Assembly (NCBI GenBank): GCA_003427395.1 | Contig: BFEA01000037.1 | Coordinates: 283,847 to 347,846, forward strand | Origin: Chara braunii | Taxonomy: Eukaryota > Streptophyta > Charophyceae > Charales > Characeae | Length of the DNA stretch: 64,000 bases | Reading direction: 5' to 3' | Shown here: in pieces, positions 33,636-42,683 of the stretch | How the letters are laid out: each line of letters starts with the position of its first letter | Numbering within the stretch: the stretch's first letter is position 1 | Position numbers and translations under genes: made by a program | The notes under the pieces: model-generated | The model's input: only the letters and a program-made list of their open reading frames with translations | What the model was told of the DNA's origin: nothing | The model's database searches: none

Positions 33636-33990
33636 GTGTCTCCTAAGGTCACTGAACAATCTAAGTAAGAAAGGGATGTTCCCATATGAGGTTGTCAGAT
33701 ATGAGATGGTCGAAAGCGGATGGGAGCAGGAACGGTTATGTGTACTGACATTCTATTTCACTGATGCAGTGTATGGGAGATGCTGGGGATTTGCTGAAGA
33801 GGTGGTACTGAAAGAGAAAGAAAGGCTTGAGAGGGAGAACAAATGCTTCACTGGATCTACTCGATTTACTGTCTTTGATGGACTCTCAGCCCCTCCCTTA
33901 CCTGATATCAATCTATCTAAAAACAATTGGTATACTATGATAAAGTTTGCATGGAAAGTGAAGAGAGTCCAAAAAGAATACTCTCAGTAG
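33547..33990 (+). CDS. Repeated domain unit 3/4 hybrid, copy 2
   Basis: From ATG 33547: MRTEEILAEEIRQRRQKFGR, then FPYEVVRYEMVESGW, LTFYFTDAVYGRCWGFAEEV, KEKERLERENKC, APPLPDINLSKNNWYTM, KFAWKVKRVQKEYS. Compared with copy 1 it has an in-frame deletion of about 54 bp that removes the DVRIYIPKE core, and its end matches the end of copy-1 unit 4 rather than unit 3. Recombination between adjacent units explains this. The loss of the core segment probably makes the product defective. Confidence 0.58.
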   Translation: MRTEEILAEEIRQRRQKFGRGSGPSQDDVECLLRSLNNLSKKGMFPYEVVRYEMVESGWEQERLCVLTFYFTDAVYGRCWGFAEEVVLKEKERLERENKCFTGSTRFTVFDGLSAPPLPDINLSKNNWYTMIKFAWKVKRVQKEYSQ

Positions 33991-34418
33991 CCAGGATAAC
34001 TACCGTGAGGGGCAAACTCTATGAGGTGATAGGGTGTGATAATCCTTTTGTGATCCTGAGATATGAGACTTGTGTGAGAGGGCCCATAATATTTCACATC
34101 CCAGTGGTCAAATTCCTGAGTACTGGCAGCCTCGACGTAAGGATTTATGTACCAGCAGGCCTAGAAAAGGAAGACGATTACTTGAAGTGTCCGACAAGTG
34201 TTTATATTAGTCTCATAAAAACCAAGGAGTGGCTTGAAAAGTTAAAGAGAAAGGTAACCTGGAGGAAGGAAGTAAGGCAATTTGAGAGGCTCCCTGAGTT
34301 ATCAATTGCTAAGGGATTTGAAGACATGAGAGATTGGGTGCCTCTGCTGAAAGCTATTGCCGAGAATGGTAGAGCAAGAGAAAAAGACTCCACTGTGATG
34401 ATAAAATCCTACTTTTGA
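33927..34418 (+). CDS. Repeated domain unit 5, copy 2
   Basis: An open frame of 163 codons. The conserved part starts near 33990, and there is no convincing ATG immediately upstream of it. Blocks: GKLYEVIGCDNPFVILRYET, IPVVKFLSTGSLDVRIYVPA, SLIKTKEWLEKLKRKVTW, VRQFERLPELS, DMRDWVPLLKAIAENGRARE. It aligns with unit 2 at LDVRIYV/YDIRPYV, at the K-rich helix and at the D-W-x-P-L/I block. After the stop at 34418 a shifted frame still reads FEIPDYVQPEIYLSDIAY, conserved with copy 1, so the original protein was longer. Confidence 0.6.
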   Translation: MVYYDKVCMESEESPKRILSVARITTVRGKLYEVIGCDNPFVILRYETCVRGPIIFHIPVVKFLSTGSLDVRIYVPAGLEKEDDYLKCPTSVYISLIKTKEWLEKLKRKVTWRKEVRQFERLPELSIAKGFEDMRDWVPLLKAIAENGRAREKDSTVMIKSYF

Positions 34419-34500
34419 GTACCTTTGAACACAGATTCGAGATCCCTGATTATGTCCAGCCTGAGATCTACCTTTCAGATATTGCTTATGATACTTAGCA

Positions 34501-34803
34501 ATGCCCAACTTGACTGAACAGCTAACACTACGAGTTGTGTTGGAAGGTAGAATAGTCAAGGTAGAAGGGACTCTTCGGATCTCTGACAGGAATCTTTCTA
34601 CCTTGGATGAGCTTGAGTTTTTGCAGCCTTTCTTTGATCACATGAGAGATTCTGCCTTGAGAATTGTCACTGACGAAACTGAGATAAACTATTTATTAAA
34701 GGTGGTGAAAGTGGCAACTACTGAAGAGTATCATACCACACTTCTCGGGAACGGGTCTCTCTTGCAAGAAGGATCAATAGCGGCCGTAAACAATGCAAAT
34801 TGA
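34501..34803 (+). CDS. Small ORF 6a, copy 2 (unknown)
   Basis: 100 codons from ATG 34501: MPNLTEQLTLRVVLEGRIVK, EGTLRISDRNLSTLDELEFL, RIVTDETEINYLLKVVKVAT. Its stop at 34801-34803 overlaps the ATG of ORF 6b (34793) by 11 nt, a layout more typical of coupled translation than of ordinary eukaryotic genes. Intact here; the copy-1 version is 7095-7325. It shares a pattern with 6b (G-T-[IL], D-E, R-x-x-AL, I-x-Y-x-L-x-V). No known domain. Confidence 0.55.
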   Translation: MPNLTEQLTLRVVLEGRIVKVEGTLRISDRNLSTLDELEFLQPFFDHMRDSALRIVTDETEINYLLKVVKVATTEEYHTTLLGNGSLLQEGSIAAVNNAN

Positions 34804-35083
34804 TTATGAGATTATAGACCTAACTCGATATTTTATGATTCGGGGTACTATAAAAGGGTATGATAGAAGATTGAGTAGAGATGATGAAAGAAAATTGATT
34901 GAAGATTACATTGGAAGGCTGAGAAGAATTGCACTGCCCTTGATCACTACCCAATCCATTATTGCTTATACTCTATATGTACAAAACTCTCAAGGGGTAA
35001 AACAGAAGAGAAGAGAGAAACGAGCCTGTATCCCTTGCGAGAAGAGAGAGATTGAACGGCAAGGAAGAAGAGGACGAGAGTGA
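34793..35083 (+). CDS. Small ORF 6b, copy 2 (unknown)
   Basis: 96 codons from ATG 34793: MQIDYEIIDLTRYFMIRGTI, DRRLSRDDERKLIEDYIGRL, RRIALPLITTQSIIAYTLYV, then a basic tail (QKRRREK-like) that might bind nucleic acid. It overlaps ORF 6a and ends 33 nt before the gag ATG. The copy-1 homologue is at 7363-7627. Mutual similarity with 6a suggests an old duplication. Confidence 0.55.
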   Translation: MQIDYEIIDLTRYFMIRGTIKGYDRRLSRDDERKLIEDYIGRLRRIALPLITTQSIIAYTLYVQNSQGVKQKRREKRACIPCEKREIERQGRRGRE

Positions 35084-35116
35084 CAGGAAGAGGGTAGAGA
35101 ATATCCGAGAAAATCT

Positions 35117-36787
35117 ATGGTCAAGATGGCAGGACGAGGAAGACCGAGTTCATCTGCAAGGACCAATGAAAAGGCCTTGGTTGGGGTTATACGGGAATTG
35201 GTCGAGAGAGTAGACACTATAAAAGGAGGGTCAGATATTGCAAGAGCAAAGAGGCCAGATGAGAGGATTTCATGTTTCAGAGGGCCTCAGGTTAATGATT
35301 TCTTGGACGAGTATGAATTATTTGGACTCAGTTATCGCTGGACAGATAAGGAACGGCTTAAGCATCTTTCATCTTACTGTGATACTGACTCAAGGTTGGG
35401 TGTTCAGGAACTAATGGAAGGTCCCACTACATGGGAAGAGGTCAAGGAGAGAATGAAAAAGGAATTTGAGAAGGACTCAGTCCCAACTACAACCAAGGAT
35501 TTACTCAACATCAGGAGAGCCAAGTATGACACTTTCAATGTTTTTCTTCAGACCTTCATCCGAACAGCAAGAAAAATTCCATATTTGGACGAAGCCCAGA
35601 GATGTCATATATTCTTAACAAATTTTACTGACACTGTAAGAACTCTACCTACAGTCTTTCGCAAGAAATGGTCACTAGATCAGATCAGTACTTTGGCTAA
35701 GGATTGGGAGACTGAAAACGGTATGAACAGAGGGAACAATCTGAGTGCTGAGAATATTTTTCATAAGGTAATGGCTAACTTTATGCCTGCAAAGCCTGCA
35801 ATACATGTTGTGGATGACAGAGGGAAGAAGAAAGTTAAAAGAGAAGAGGATGAGGACGATGATGATGATGAAAGCTATGGTAAAAATGGGGATTCCTCCA
35901 GATCCAAAAAGAATGGAAAGAATGGTGATGGAGAAAACAGAGAAAGAAGAAAATATGATGAGCGTCCTAAGAGGAGTTTTGTTTGCTACTATTATGGTGA
36001 AGGAGGTCACACTACCACCTATTGCAAACCCCTTGAGGAGGATGTGAGGAGTGGGGTGGCAAAGAAGGATGCAATGGACCATGTCTGTGATAGCTCATGG
36101 AATAAATTGGACCCCAAACATCCAGGAGGTATGAGGCTTCTTGCTCTTAGACATGATGAAAAGATGAAGATTAAGAAGAAGAGAAAGGCTATTCTGAATG
36201 TTCATTTCCTCATTGGAGGATTGCCTAATGAACTAATACAGAGAACAAGCGACCTTCATACCACGAATGGGCTATCTTTGCAGTCCTTGACGTTGACAGA
36301 GTGTGTGCCCAGTGAGACTTCTACAAGTGAGTCTCCATCAGAAGAGAATCCTACTTCTCAGAATTCTTATGAATTAGTAGAATCCTCTTCCAATGAGAGG
36401 GATCGCCTTCTGGCTAACATGATGTCGTTTCATGGCGATTTACCCCCAGAACTCGTCATGGAACCTAGTGTCCAGATTGGTGAAGTGAGAAACCTCCAAA
36501 CTCGTATGACGCCTCAAATGATAGAGGAAAAGGAGAGGAGGAAGGCTAAAGAGTCATTGATTAACATCCTTGATGACCCTGACCAGGAATGTTCACAAGG
36601 AAAGAATGAACAGGGGAGAAAGAGGAAATTTATTCTCAAGAGTGACTTGGATGACGGGACAGTGATTTCTGATGTAATTGCTAAAATACTGGAAGAGACG
36701 GAAGTGACATTGTCTTTCAAGGAAGCAACGACTCTAGCACCCAAACTGAGAGAAGAGTTAAAAAAGTTAATCGAGAAGAAAAAGTAG
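35117..36787 (+). CDS. gag: Gag-like protein, copy 2
   Basis: 556 codons from ATG 35117. Residues 1-60 are basic and low-complexity. At about 50-230 lies a retrotransposon gag region: RISCFRGPQVNDFLDEYELF, TDKERLKHLSSYCDTDS, TTWEEVKERMKKEFEK, YDTFNVFLQTFIRTARKIPY. An acidic stretch (EDEDDDDDE, about 240) precedes a zinc knuckle at about 293-306, CYYYGEGGHTTTYC. Its second Cys is Tyr here, whereas copy 1 keeps CYLC. The frame stops at TAG (36785), but the same frame continues straight into protease. In copy 1 that codon is sense (ACG), so the TAG may be decay or a readthrough site. Confidence 0.85.
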   Translation: MVKMAGRGRPSSSARTNEKALVGVIRELVERVDTIKGGSDIARAKRPDERISCFRGPQVNDFLDEYELFGLSYRWTDKERLKHLSSYCDTDSRLGVQELMEGPTTWEEVKERMKKEFEKDSVPTTTKDLLNIRRAKYDTFNVFLQTFIRTARKIPYLDEAQRCHIFLTNFTDTVRTLPTVFRKKWSLDQISTLAKDWETENGMNRGNNLSAENIFHKVMANFMPAKPAIHVVDDRGKKKVKREEDEDDDDDESYGKNGDSSRSKKNGKNGDGENRERRKYDERPKRSFVCYYYGEGGHTTTYCKPLEEDVRSGVAKKDAMDHVCDSSWNKLDPKHPGGMRLLALRHDEKMKIKKKRKAILNVHFLIGGLPNELIQRTSDLHTTNGLSLQSLTLTECVPSETSTSESPSEENPTSQNSYELVESSSNERDRLLANMMSFHGDLPPELVMEPSVQIGEVRNLQTRMTPQMIEEKERRKAKESLINILDDPDQECSQGKNEQGRKRKFILKSDLDDGTVISDVIAKILEETEVTLSFKEATTLAPKLREELKKLIEKKK

Positions 36788-37140
36788 GAAGTTAATTACT
36801 TGGGATCAGTCTTTCCCAATCAGGTGAACAGATCCCTACCAGGTTGCAAGATGAGATTCACAACCATGGGATGTGGACACCTTACAATTCGCATTAATCA
36901 AGTGAAGATTCTAGCCCTAGTGGACTCTGGGGCAGAGATTATACTTCTTTCACGAAGAACGATGGAGGCATGTAATTTGATTATTGATAGGCTTGCCCAA
37001 AATGTACTGAGCAATATTGCAGGAGAGTTGTTTGTGGCAGGCTTTAAAGACAATTTGTCTGTCCGAGTTGGGACAATGACTGTGGAATTACTGGCCGGAT
37101 CTGGACCATGACTGTATATTGGGAACTCCATTCTTGCATA
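36788..37140 (+). pseudogene. Aspartic protease (retropepsin), copy 2
   Basis: In frame with gag beyond the TAG: EVNYLGSVFPNQVNRSLPG, IRINQVKILALVDSGAEIIL, then AGELFVAGFKDNLSVRVGTM. The active site is DSGA. The frame ends at 37111, and after a 1-nt shift continues DCILGTPFLHRMEAV, the expected flap-to-C-terminal ILG segment. Retropepsins act as dimers to cut Gag and Pol. Copy 1 has lost this region entirely. Confidence 0.8.
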
Positions 37141-37508
37141 GGATGGAGGCAGTCCAATTTTTCAGTCATGAGGGTTCATCTTGGATCGGTCTACAAGATC
37201 CTGAGACTGCTCAGGAACAGACCTTTATGGTCTGCACAAAGAGTGATTTCAAGCATCAACTGTTTGCAAATTCAATCAGAAGAGAAGAGTCTACTGAAAA
37301 GATTAGGAGGCTAAAAGCAGAAGGAAAACCAGAAGTGAAGGAAGAGATTTCGCTGGGTATCAACCAGATTTCAAAAATGATAAAAGCCCTTGGTAATCTC
37401 GAGGACGAAGATGAACAAATTGAAGAGTTTAAAAGGGTTGTAGAGACTGCTAAGGGAGGAAAGATGGAATTAAGATTTGCGTCGACTCACCCTTTTTTAG
37501 GAAAATAG
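37119..37508 (+). CDS. Protease C terminus and linker to RT, copy 2
   Basis: The frame runs GTPFLHRMEAVQFFSHEGSS, NSIRREESTEKIRRL, DINQ-like INQISKMIKALGNLEDEDEQ and ends HPFLGK at 37508. It connects protease to RT. No catalytic motif of its own. The acidic/helical middle is conserved with copy 1. Confidence 0.55.
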   Translation: MGTPFLHRMEAVQFFSHEGSSWIGLQDPETAQEQTFMVCTKSDFKHQLFANSIRREESTEKIRRLKAEGKPEVKEEISLGINQISKMIKALGNLEDEDEQIEEFKRVVETAKGGKMELRFASTHPFLGK

Positions 37509-37514
37509 CCACTG

Positions 37515-38526
37515 GGTCAAAGAGAAAATACAAGCCCAAGGGAGTGAAGAAAAACCCGGTGGCAGTCGTAATAGAAAAGGATTATGATGAAGCATTGGAG
37601 AAAGAGAGGAGAATCATAAAAACATTGAGAGAATCGGCAAAATTGGGGAATAGAGTCACCAGAGAGAGATTTGAGACAATGAAGATAGGTTCGGATCAGC
37701 TTATCCTGCCTAAAGAGAAAGAACATATCTTCAGTATGTATCAGGAATTCTAGAGTGTTTTTTTCTTTAACAATGAAGAGAGAGGACGACTGGATGTGGA
37801 CATGATCAAGATGGCCAAGATTTGGAAAGTTGATCATGTTCCATGGAATGATAGGCCGACCAAGTATGCCTTGAAGGAAGAAGCAGAAGTTGTAAAATAT
37901 CTTCATAAGAAGATTGCATCTAATGTTGCCGAACCTGCTGATGGACCGTATGCTAACCACTGTTTTGTTTTTGGAAACCAGGGGGCGGGCTTAGATGGAT
38001 TCAAAATCTTCAGAAGCTCAATTCTGTGGCTGTACGTGATGCACGTATTCTTCTTAATGCTGATCTCCTCTCTGAATCCTTTGCTGGTCGATATATTTAT
38101 TTTTTAGTTGTTCTGTATTCTGGCTATGATCAGTTTCCCATTGATCCCACTAGCCGACCAATGACTGTCATGCACACGCCAAAGGACGTTCAGATGTATG
38201 TGGTACCTCAGGGTTGGACTAACGGTGTGGCAGTGGTTCAAAGGGATATGATCAAGGTCATGCAAGATATTTCTCCTGAAATAACAAGCCCCTACATTGA
38301 TGATAATCCTGTAAAAGGACCTTTGGTAAGAAATGATACTTTGGTCGCAGGGGGAATTAGAAAGTTTGTCTGGGAATATGCTGAAGGGGTAAAGATGGTC
38401 CTAGAGAGACTTCAGAGATACAATCTGACTGTCAGTGGACCAAAGTCCCTTCTCTTCCAGCCAGAAGTAATTATTTTGGGCTTCAGATATTTGTCCAAAG
38501 GTAGGAGTCCTACCCCAAGAAGATAG
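37515..38526 (+). pseudogene. Reverse transcriptase, copy 2
   Basis: The first part (37544-38000) reads EKDYDEALEKERRIIKTL, GSDQLILPKEKEHIF, a TAG at 37751 where copy 1 has Ser, and RLDVDMIKMAKIWKVDHVPW. A frameshift near 38020 leads to 38026-38526: VRDARILLNADLLSESFAGR, YSGYDQFPIDPTSRPMTVMH, VVPQGWTNGVAVVQRDMIKV, SPYIDDNPVKGPLVRND and GPKSLLFQPEVIILGFRYLS. The YIDD box is intact. The KGP motif after YIDDN, followed by a long helical insert and the GPKS block, marks a Ty3-related lineage outside the common angiosperm ones. Confidence 0.83.
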
Positions 38527-38529
38527 ATA

Positions 38530-39467
38530 AGATCTTAAGCCGGCCTCTACCTCTCAAAAGAGTGACAGACGTCAGGAGCTTCTCGGGTGTCTGCGGATTC
38601 TGGAGGATTTTTATCCCTCATTTTGCTACCCTTGCAGAGCCTCTGAGGGAAATGGTAAGGCAAGGGGCTAACTTAGCATGGAATGATAAAAAACAGGCTG
38701 CTGCAGAAACATTACAAGAAAAACTAAAAGATGGTGGTGTAGTGTTGGGAGTGCCAAATTATGATGATGAGGCAAGGCCGTTCATCATTGAGGCGGATGG
38801 GGGACCAGTTGCTCTGGGTGGAGTGCTCATTCAGAAAGATGAAAATGAGAGAGAGAAACCTTTAAGATTTAAGAGCAGGACTCTCAATTCAACAAAAAGG
38901 TGCTACACCCAATTCAGGAAAGAACTATTGTCAATCATCCATAGCCTCAGGTGCTTTAGGCACTACGTACTAGGAAGGAGGTTCATTCTGAGGACTGATG
39001 CATCTGCTGTGATTGGTGCCATTAAAAAGCACCAACAGGTAGATCCAACAGTCAGCAGATGGATCACCTTCATCTCGACATATGATTTTAAGCTGGAAAA
39101 AATCCCCACTGAGAAAAACAGAGCGGATGGCTTAAGCCGGATTGAATGGCAAGGAGAAGAAGAAAATGTGAATGGAACGATTGAAGAATCTGCCTATGTT
39201 GATAGTTTCCTTAATGAAAAAGATGACGAGGATTATGAAGCACCATGCTCCTACAAGTGGAGTTTGTGGCCAGAAGAGAAAGAAAGATGGGGAGAAATCC
39301 CAAGTGCATACGTTTATGAGTCGATTCTAGAGAAAGAAGAAGAGGATGAACCAAATGATTGGTATGCTAAAATTAATGTGGCAGCAGTGGTTGCTCATGA
39401 AATTGGGGAAAGCTCTCGCTCAAAGGAAGAAAAAGAAAGTGAAAAGAAAAATATTTTTCTTCTTTGA
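38530..39467 (+). CDS. RNase H and acidic linker, copy 2
   Basis: 301 codons open from 38562: TDVRSFSGVCGFWRIFIPHF, LREMVRQGANLAWNDKKQAA, then EADGGPVALGGVLIQKDEN, PLRFKSRTLNSTKRCYTQFR, KELLSIIHSLRCFRHYVLGR, RTDASAVIGAIKKHQQVDPT and NRADGLSRIEW. The usual D-G-(G)-x-x-GG, E-LL and T-D motifs are visible. After the LSR block comes an acidic linker rich in E/D and W (YKWSLWPEEKERWGEIP) that I do not recognise. Confidence 0.82.
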
Positions 39468-39479
39468 AGAATATGATGA

Positions 39480-40639
39480 AAGTTATCAAGAGATTGACAA
39501 GAAGATGGAAAAGGAACAGTTAAAACAATATTATTGTAAAAATTCAAGGAAGAAATTCAGACTAAAAAAATGGCATCTCTTTGTGGATGGTAAGGGAGGC
39601 CTACCTCCACTAAGAGTGGTCTGCGGAAAAGAGAGGCAGTTAGAGATAATTGCAGCTCTACATGAGGGGGTTGCTGGTGGCCACAGGGCTACTGAGGCAC
39701 CCTACTCCAAGACTGTCAAACTCTACTTCTGGCCTGGCATGAGAGACATTATTTTCAGATACTGTAAATCATGTGTGTTATGTCAGAAGAGGTCTACCAC
39801 AAGAATGATTGAACCTTTATTTTCTACCATTCTGGTAGAGCCAGGCAACAAAGTTCATCTAGATCTCGTCACTATGCCACCAGGCAAAGGTGGAATGATA
39901 ATTTTTCTGGATATGTCGAGGCAAAAGCTCTGAAAAGGAAGACAGCCGAGATAGCGGCTGACTGGATAGAAGAAGTTTATCTCAGGTATCCTTTTATCAG
40001 AGAATTTGTCTCAGACAGAGGATCAGAATTCAGAAATGAGATTGTCAGAAGAACCACATTCATGCTGGGTGTCAGAATTCGGTATGTGCTTCTTACCATC
40101 CTCAAGCGAATGCACCTGTTGAAAGAGGTCACAGAACCTTGAAAGATTCATTGGCCAAGTGGTGTGAAGGAAATCTCAGCAACTGGCCAAGAGTATTAAG
40201 AGCTGCTATGTACGCTGACAACATCACAGTCAAGAGAACTACTGGCTATGCGCCATTTACTCTGTGGTATGACCGATATGCTACATTGCCAATTGAGAGT
40301 ATTGTCAGGACATGGTCAAGTCAAGAAAGCGACAGAGACTATTCCATCTCAGAGTTCCTCCAGATCAGAATGAGACAGATATCAGAAGTTGATCAGGCAG
40401 TGATGGATGCTGCAGAAAGGATGACATCCAGCAGGCTATCAGATCGAGAAAGATGGAACAAAAAAATATATATAAGAAAAGATAAACTGAAGATTGGAGA
40501 TATTGTCCCTCTGTTTGACAGTTCCCTTAAGACACAAGGGCCCAGATGGCTTGGTCCTTACAGAATCACTAGAGAGGCAGAGGGCAAAGTTTATGAGATT
40601 TCGGAGATGGACGGATCCAGGGTTCATGACATGGTATAA
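39480..40639 (+). pseudogene. Integrase, copy 2
   Basis: Zinc-binding domain: ALHEGVAGGHRA…YFWPGMRDIIFRYCKSCVLC (HHCC complete). The core begins VHLDLVTMPPGKGGM with the first Asp. The frame breaks at about 39930 and resumes AADWIEEVYLRYPFIREFVS, SDRGSEFRNEIVRRTTF, HPQANAPVERGHRTLKDS (second Asp and Glu present). The C-terminal frame 40139-40639 carries RTTGYAPFTLWYDR, DRERWNKKIYIRKDKLKIGD and RWLGPYRITREAEGKVYEIS, a GPY/F-type module. No chromodomain is visible after it, unlike the element at 1-3768. Confidence 0.83.
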
Positions 40640-42680
40640 GGTTCCAGACTTTGTAAGTTCATATTCAGAGACCCAGATCTGATTCCTACAATAACCTCAA
40701 GGAGAGGGAGGAGAGGTCAGTCATCTAAGTGAGAGAACAGTCCCAGAGAACGTAGAGAAAAACTACAGTAAGACAATGAGACAGCAAGACTGAATTTTCA
40801 AGAGGCTGTGATCGTTTGTGCATGGTTAATTTAGCATTTCAATTTCTCAAGCATGTCAGTTAATTTTCTGTTTCAGCAAGCAGCAAAGTTAATAAGACTA
40901 TATCTTTGATGCAATGCTACAATCAATCCATGAGTCTGAAGTCCCAGAGAGTGGGAAATAACTTAGAAGATACTGTTTTCGAGAGCATTGACGCAGTGTC
41001 AAAGATCTGGAGAACTCATGGTTGTGGTATATCAATAGATGTGTTCGGTATTCTTTTTCTGATAAAGAGAAAGCATGATAAGCATAGAGAAGCTCAGTTC
41101 TATCTGACTAAGAGTTGTCAGCAGAAGAGCTTCGTGCCTCTGACTAAGTTGTCAACCCTCACTCAGAAGAGGGAAGGGACCTCTTTGAGATCAGCCCTTC
41201 AGTATTTCGTTGGGACTAACAAGATGTCCCTTGGAAAAGAAAATTCCCAATTGGGGGAAGGGACCTCTCTGGGGCCAGCACTGAGTATCCTTCTTGAGAC
41301 TGGAGGGAGGTCTCCTGTAAGGGCTTGGTGTTGGATATCATGTTACTGTTCAGTGCCTCTTTAGACTGACCGGACGTCTCTTGAGAAGTGCTTGTCCTGT
41401 TATGGGGCGCGAGCAGTCTACTTGTGGATTATGATATGCTTGCCTGATTGTCTGTGCCTGGGGTTTTCTTCTCTAACCTGAGGATGCATTGATTGTCGGG
41501 GCCAGCCAGAGCCTTAACGCAGTAGGTTGCAATCTGGTGGGGTAAGCAGGTTCCCGATGCAAGTGTCAAATTCCGTAGTCGGCCGAGGCTAAGGCTCCGG
41601 GAGCCTGGCCTATGAGGTTGAAAGGGGTCAGTTGGAACCCTACCGCAGTCAGAGGATGCAATCCAGTGAGGTTCGCCAGAACCTGGAACTGTGGTTAGAC
41701 CGGGTCCCACGTTCAAAAATCTGGGTGGGGATGCCAGCGCCCTTGGCCAAAAACTGGTAGGTGAGTCGGTCCCTGACCGCAGTGGTCAAATCCGGGTTCA
41801 GGACAGTTTGACTGACGGGACATCTACTGTCATAGGGTGACCAGACCCGCTATAGTCTGGGTGTCCTGGCGAGAGTGCCAAAGGGTTGCCATACTTGAGT
41901 AGTGGGTATGCTGGTCCTGAACTGGAGGCACGTCAAAGGGGCTGTCAAGACAAATGGTCTGGTTAGTCCTGGCCTGAGGCGGGCCGAATGAGGTATGTCA
42001 GATTGACGGGACGTCTGGCATTCCTAGCCAGTGGTGGGCCGAAACCAAGGCAATCAATAAATCCTGGGTATGAAGAGTTGTTATGTATTAATTATTAATT
42101 ATTATTTATTATTTTTTTTATGGGTTTTATTTCGTTTACTTGTTGCCTAGTTGATAACTGTTGTGGGGCCTGCTTGCTAGGGCATAGTTTGGTGTGGAAC
42201 TCGTTTTGCAGGTATACGAAGAGGCTCATTTGAAGTTCCCCAGACCAGAGAAAAGGAAAAAGGGTTTGGTATCCCCTTTTCCCTATCTGAGAAATTAAGG
42301 CCTCACTTAGACCAGAGAAAGAAGACACGATTTGGTATCCCCTGAGTCACTTGAGGAGATGAGAAGATAACTCACGCAAGCCAGAACTAGAAAAAGGGTT
42401 TGGTATGGTCCATCCCTGGCATGGTAGACAGAGCGAGTGCCCTCGTTACTGGGACAGCATCTCTGGCACAGAAGCCTGATCAAGAGCTAAGGTAACCTTC
42501 ATACGAAAAATCAGCAGCAGAACGAGTCAAACAAGTAAACAAAAATCCTTCTTAAAATTTGTATGGTGGCCGATAAGCGGCCTGGTTCACGAGGAACCTG
42601 CATCCCCGGCCTTAAGGAAGCCAAACTCTCAAGCCCGGGACGCTATGGAGAAGACAGTGAACTGAAAATTTTATGAGCCG
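40640..42680 (+). other. Structured non-coding region between pol and antisense ORF, copy 2
   Basis: Collinear with 12870-15600. Contains GAAGGGACCTCT…GGTCTC hairpin-like units (41165-41340), a block ending GGTTGCAATCTGGTGGGGT, three purine-rich GGTTTGGTAT repeats (42240-42415) and the conserved hairpins GGCCGATAAGCGGCC and GGTTCACGAGGAACC (42568-42598). No sense-strand ORF is supported. Confidence 0.5.
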
Positions 42681-42683
42681 AAA

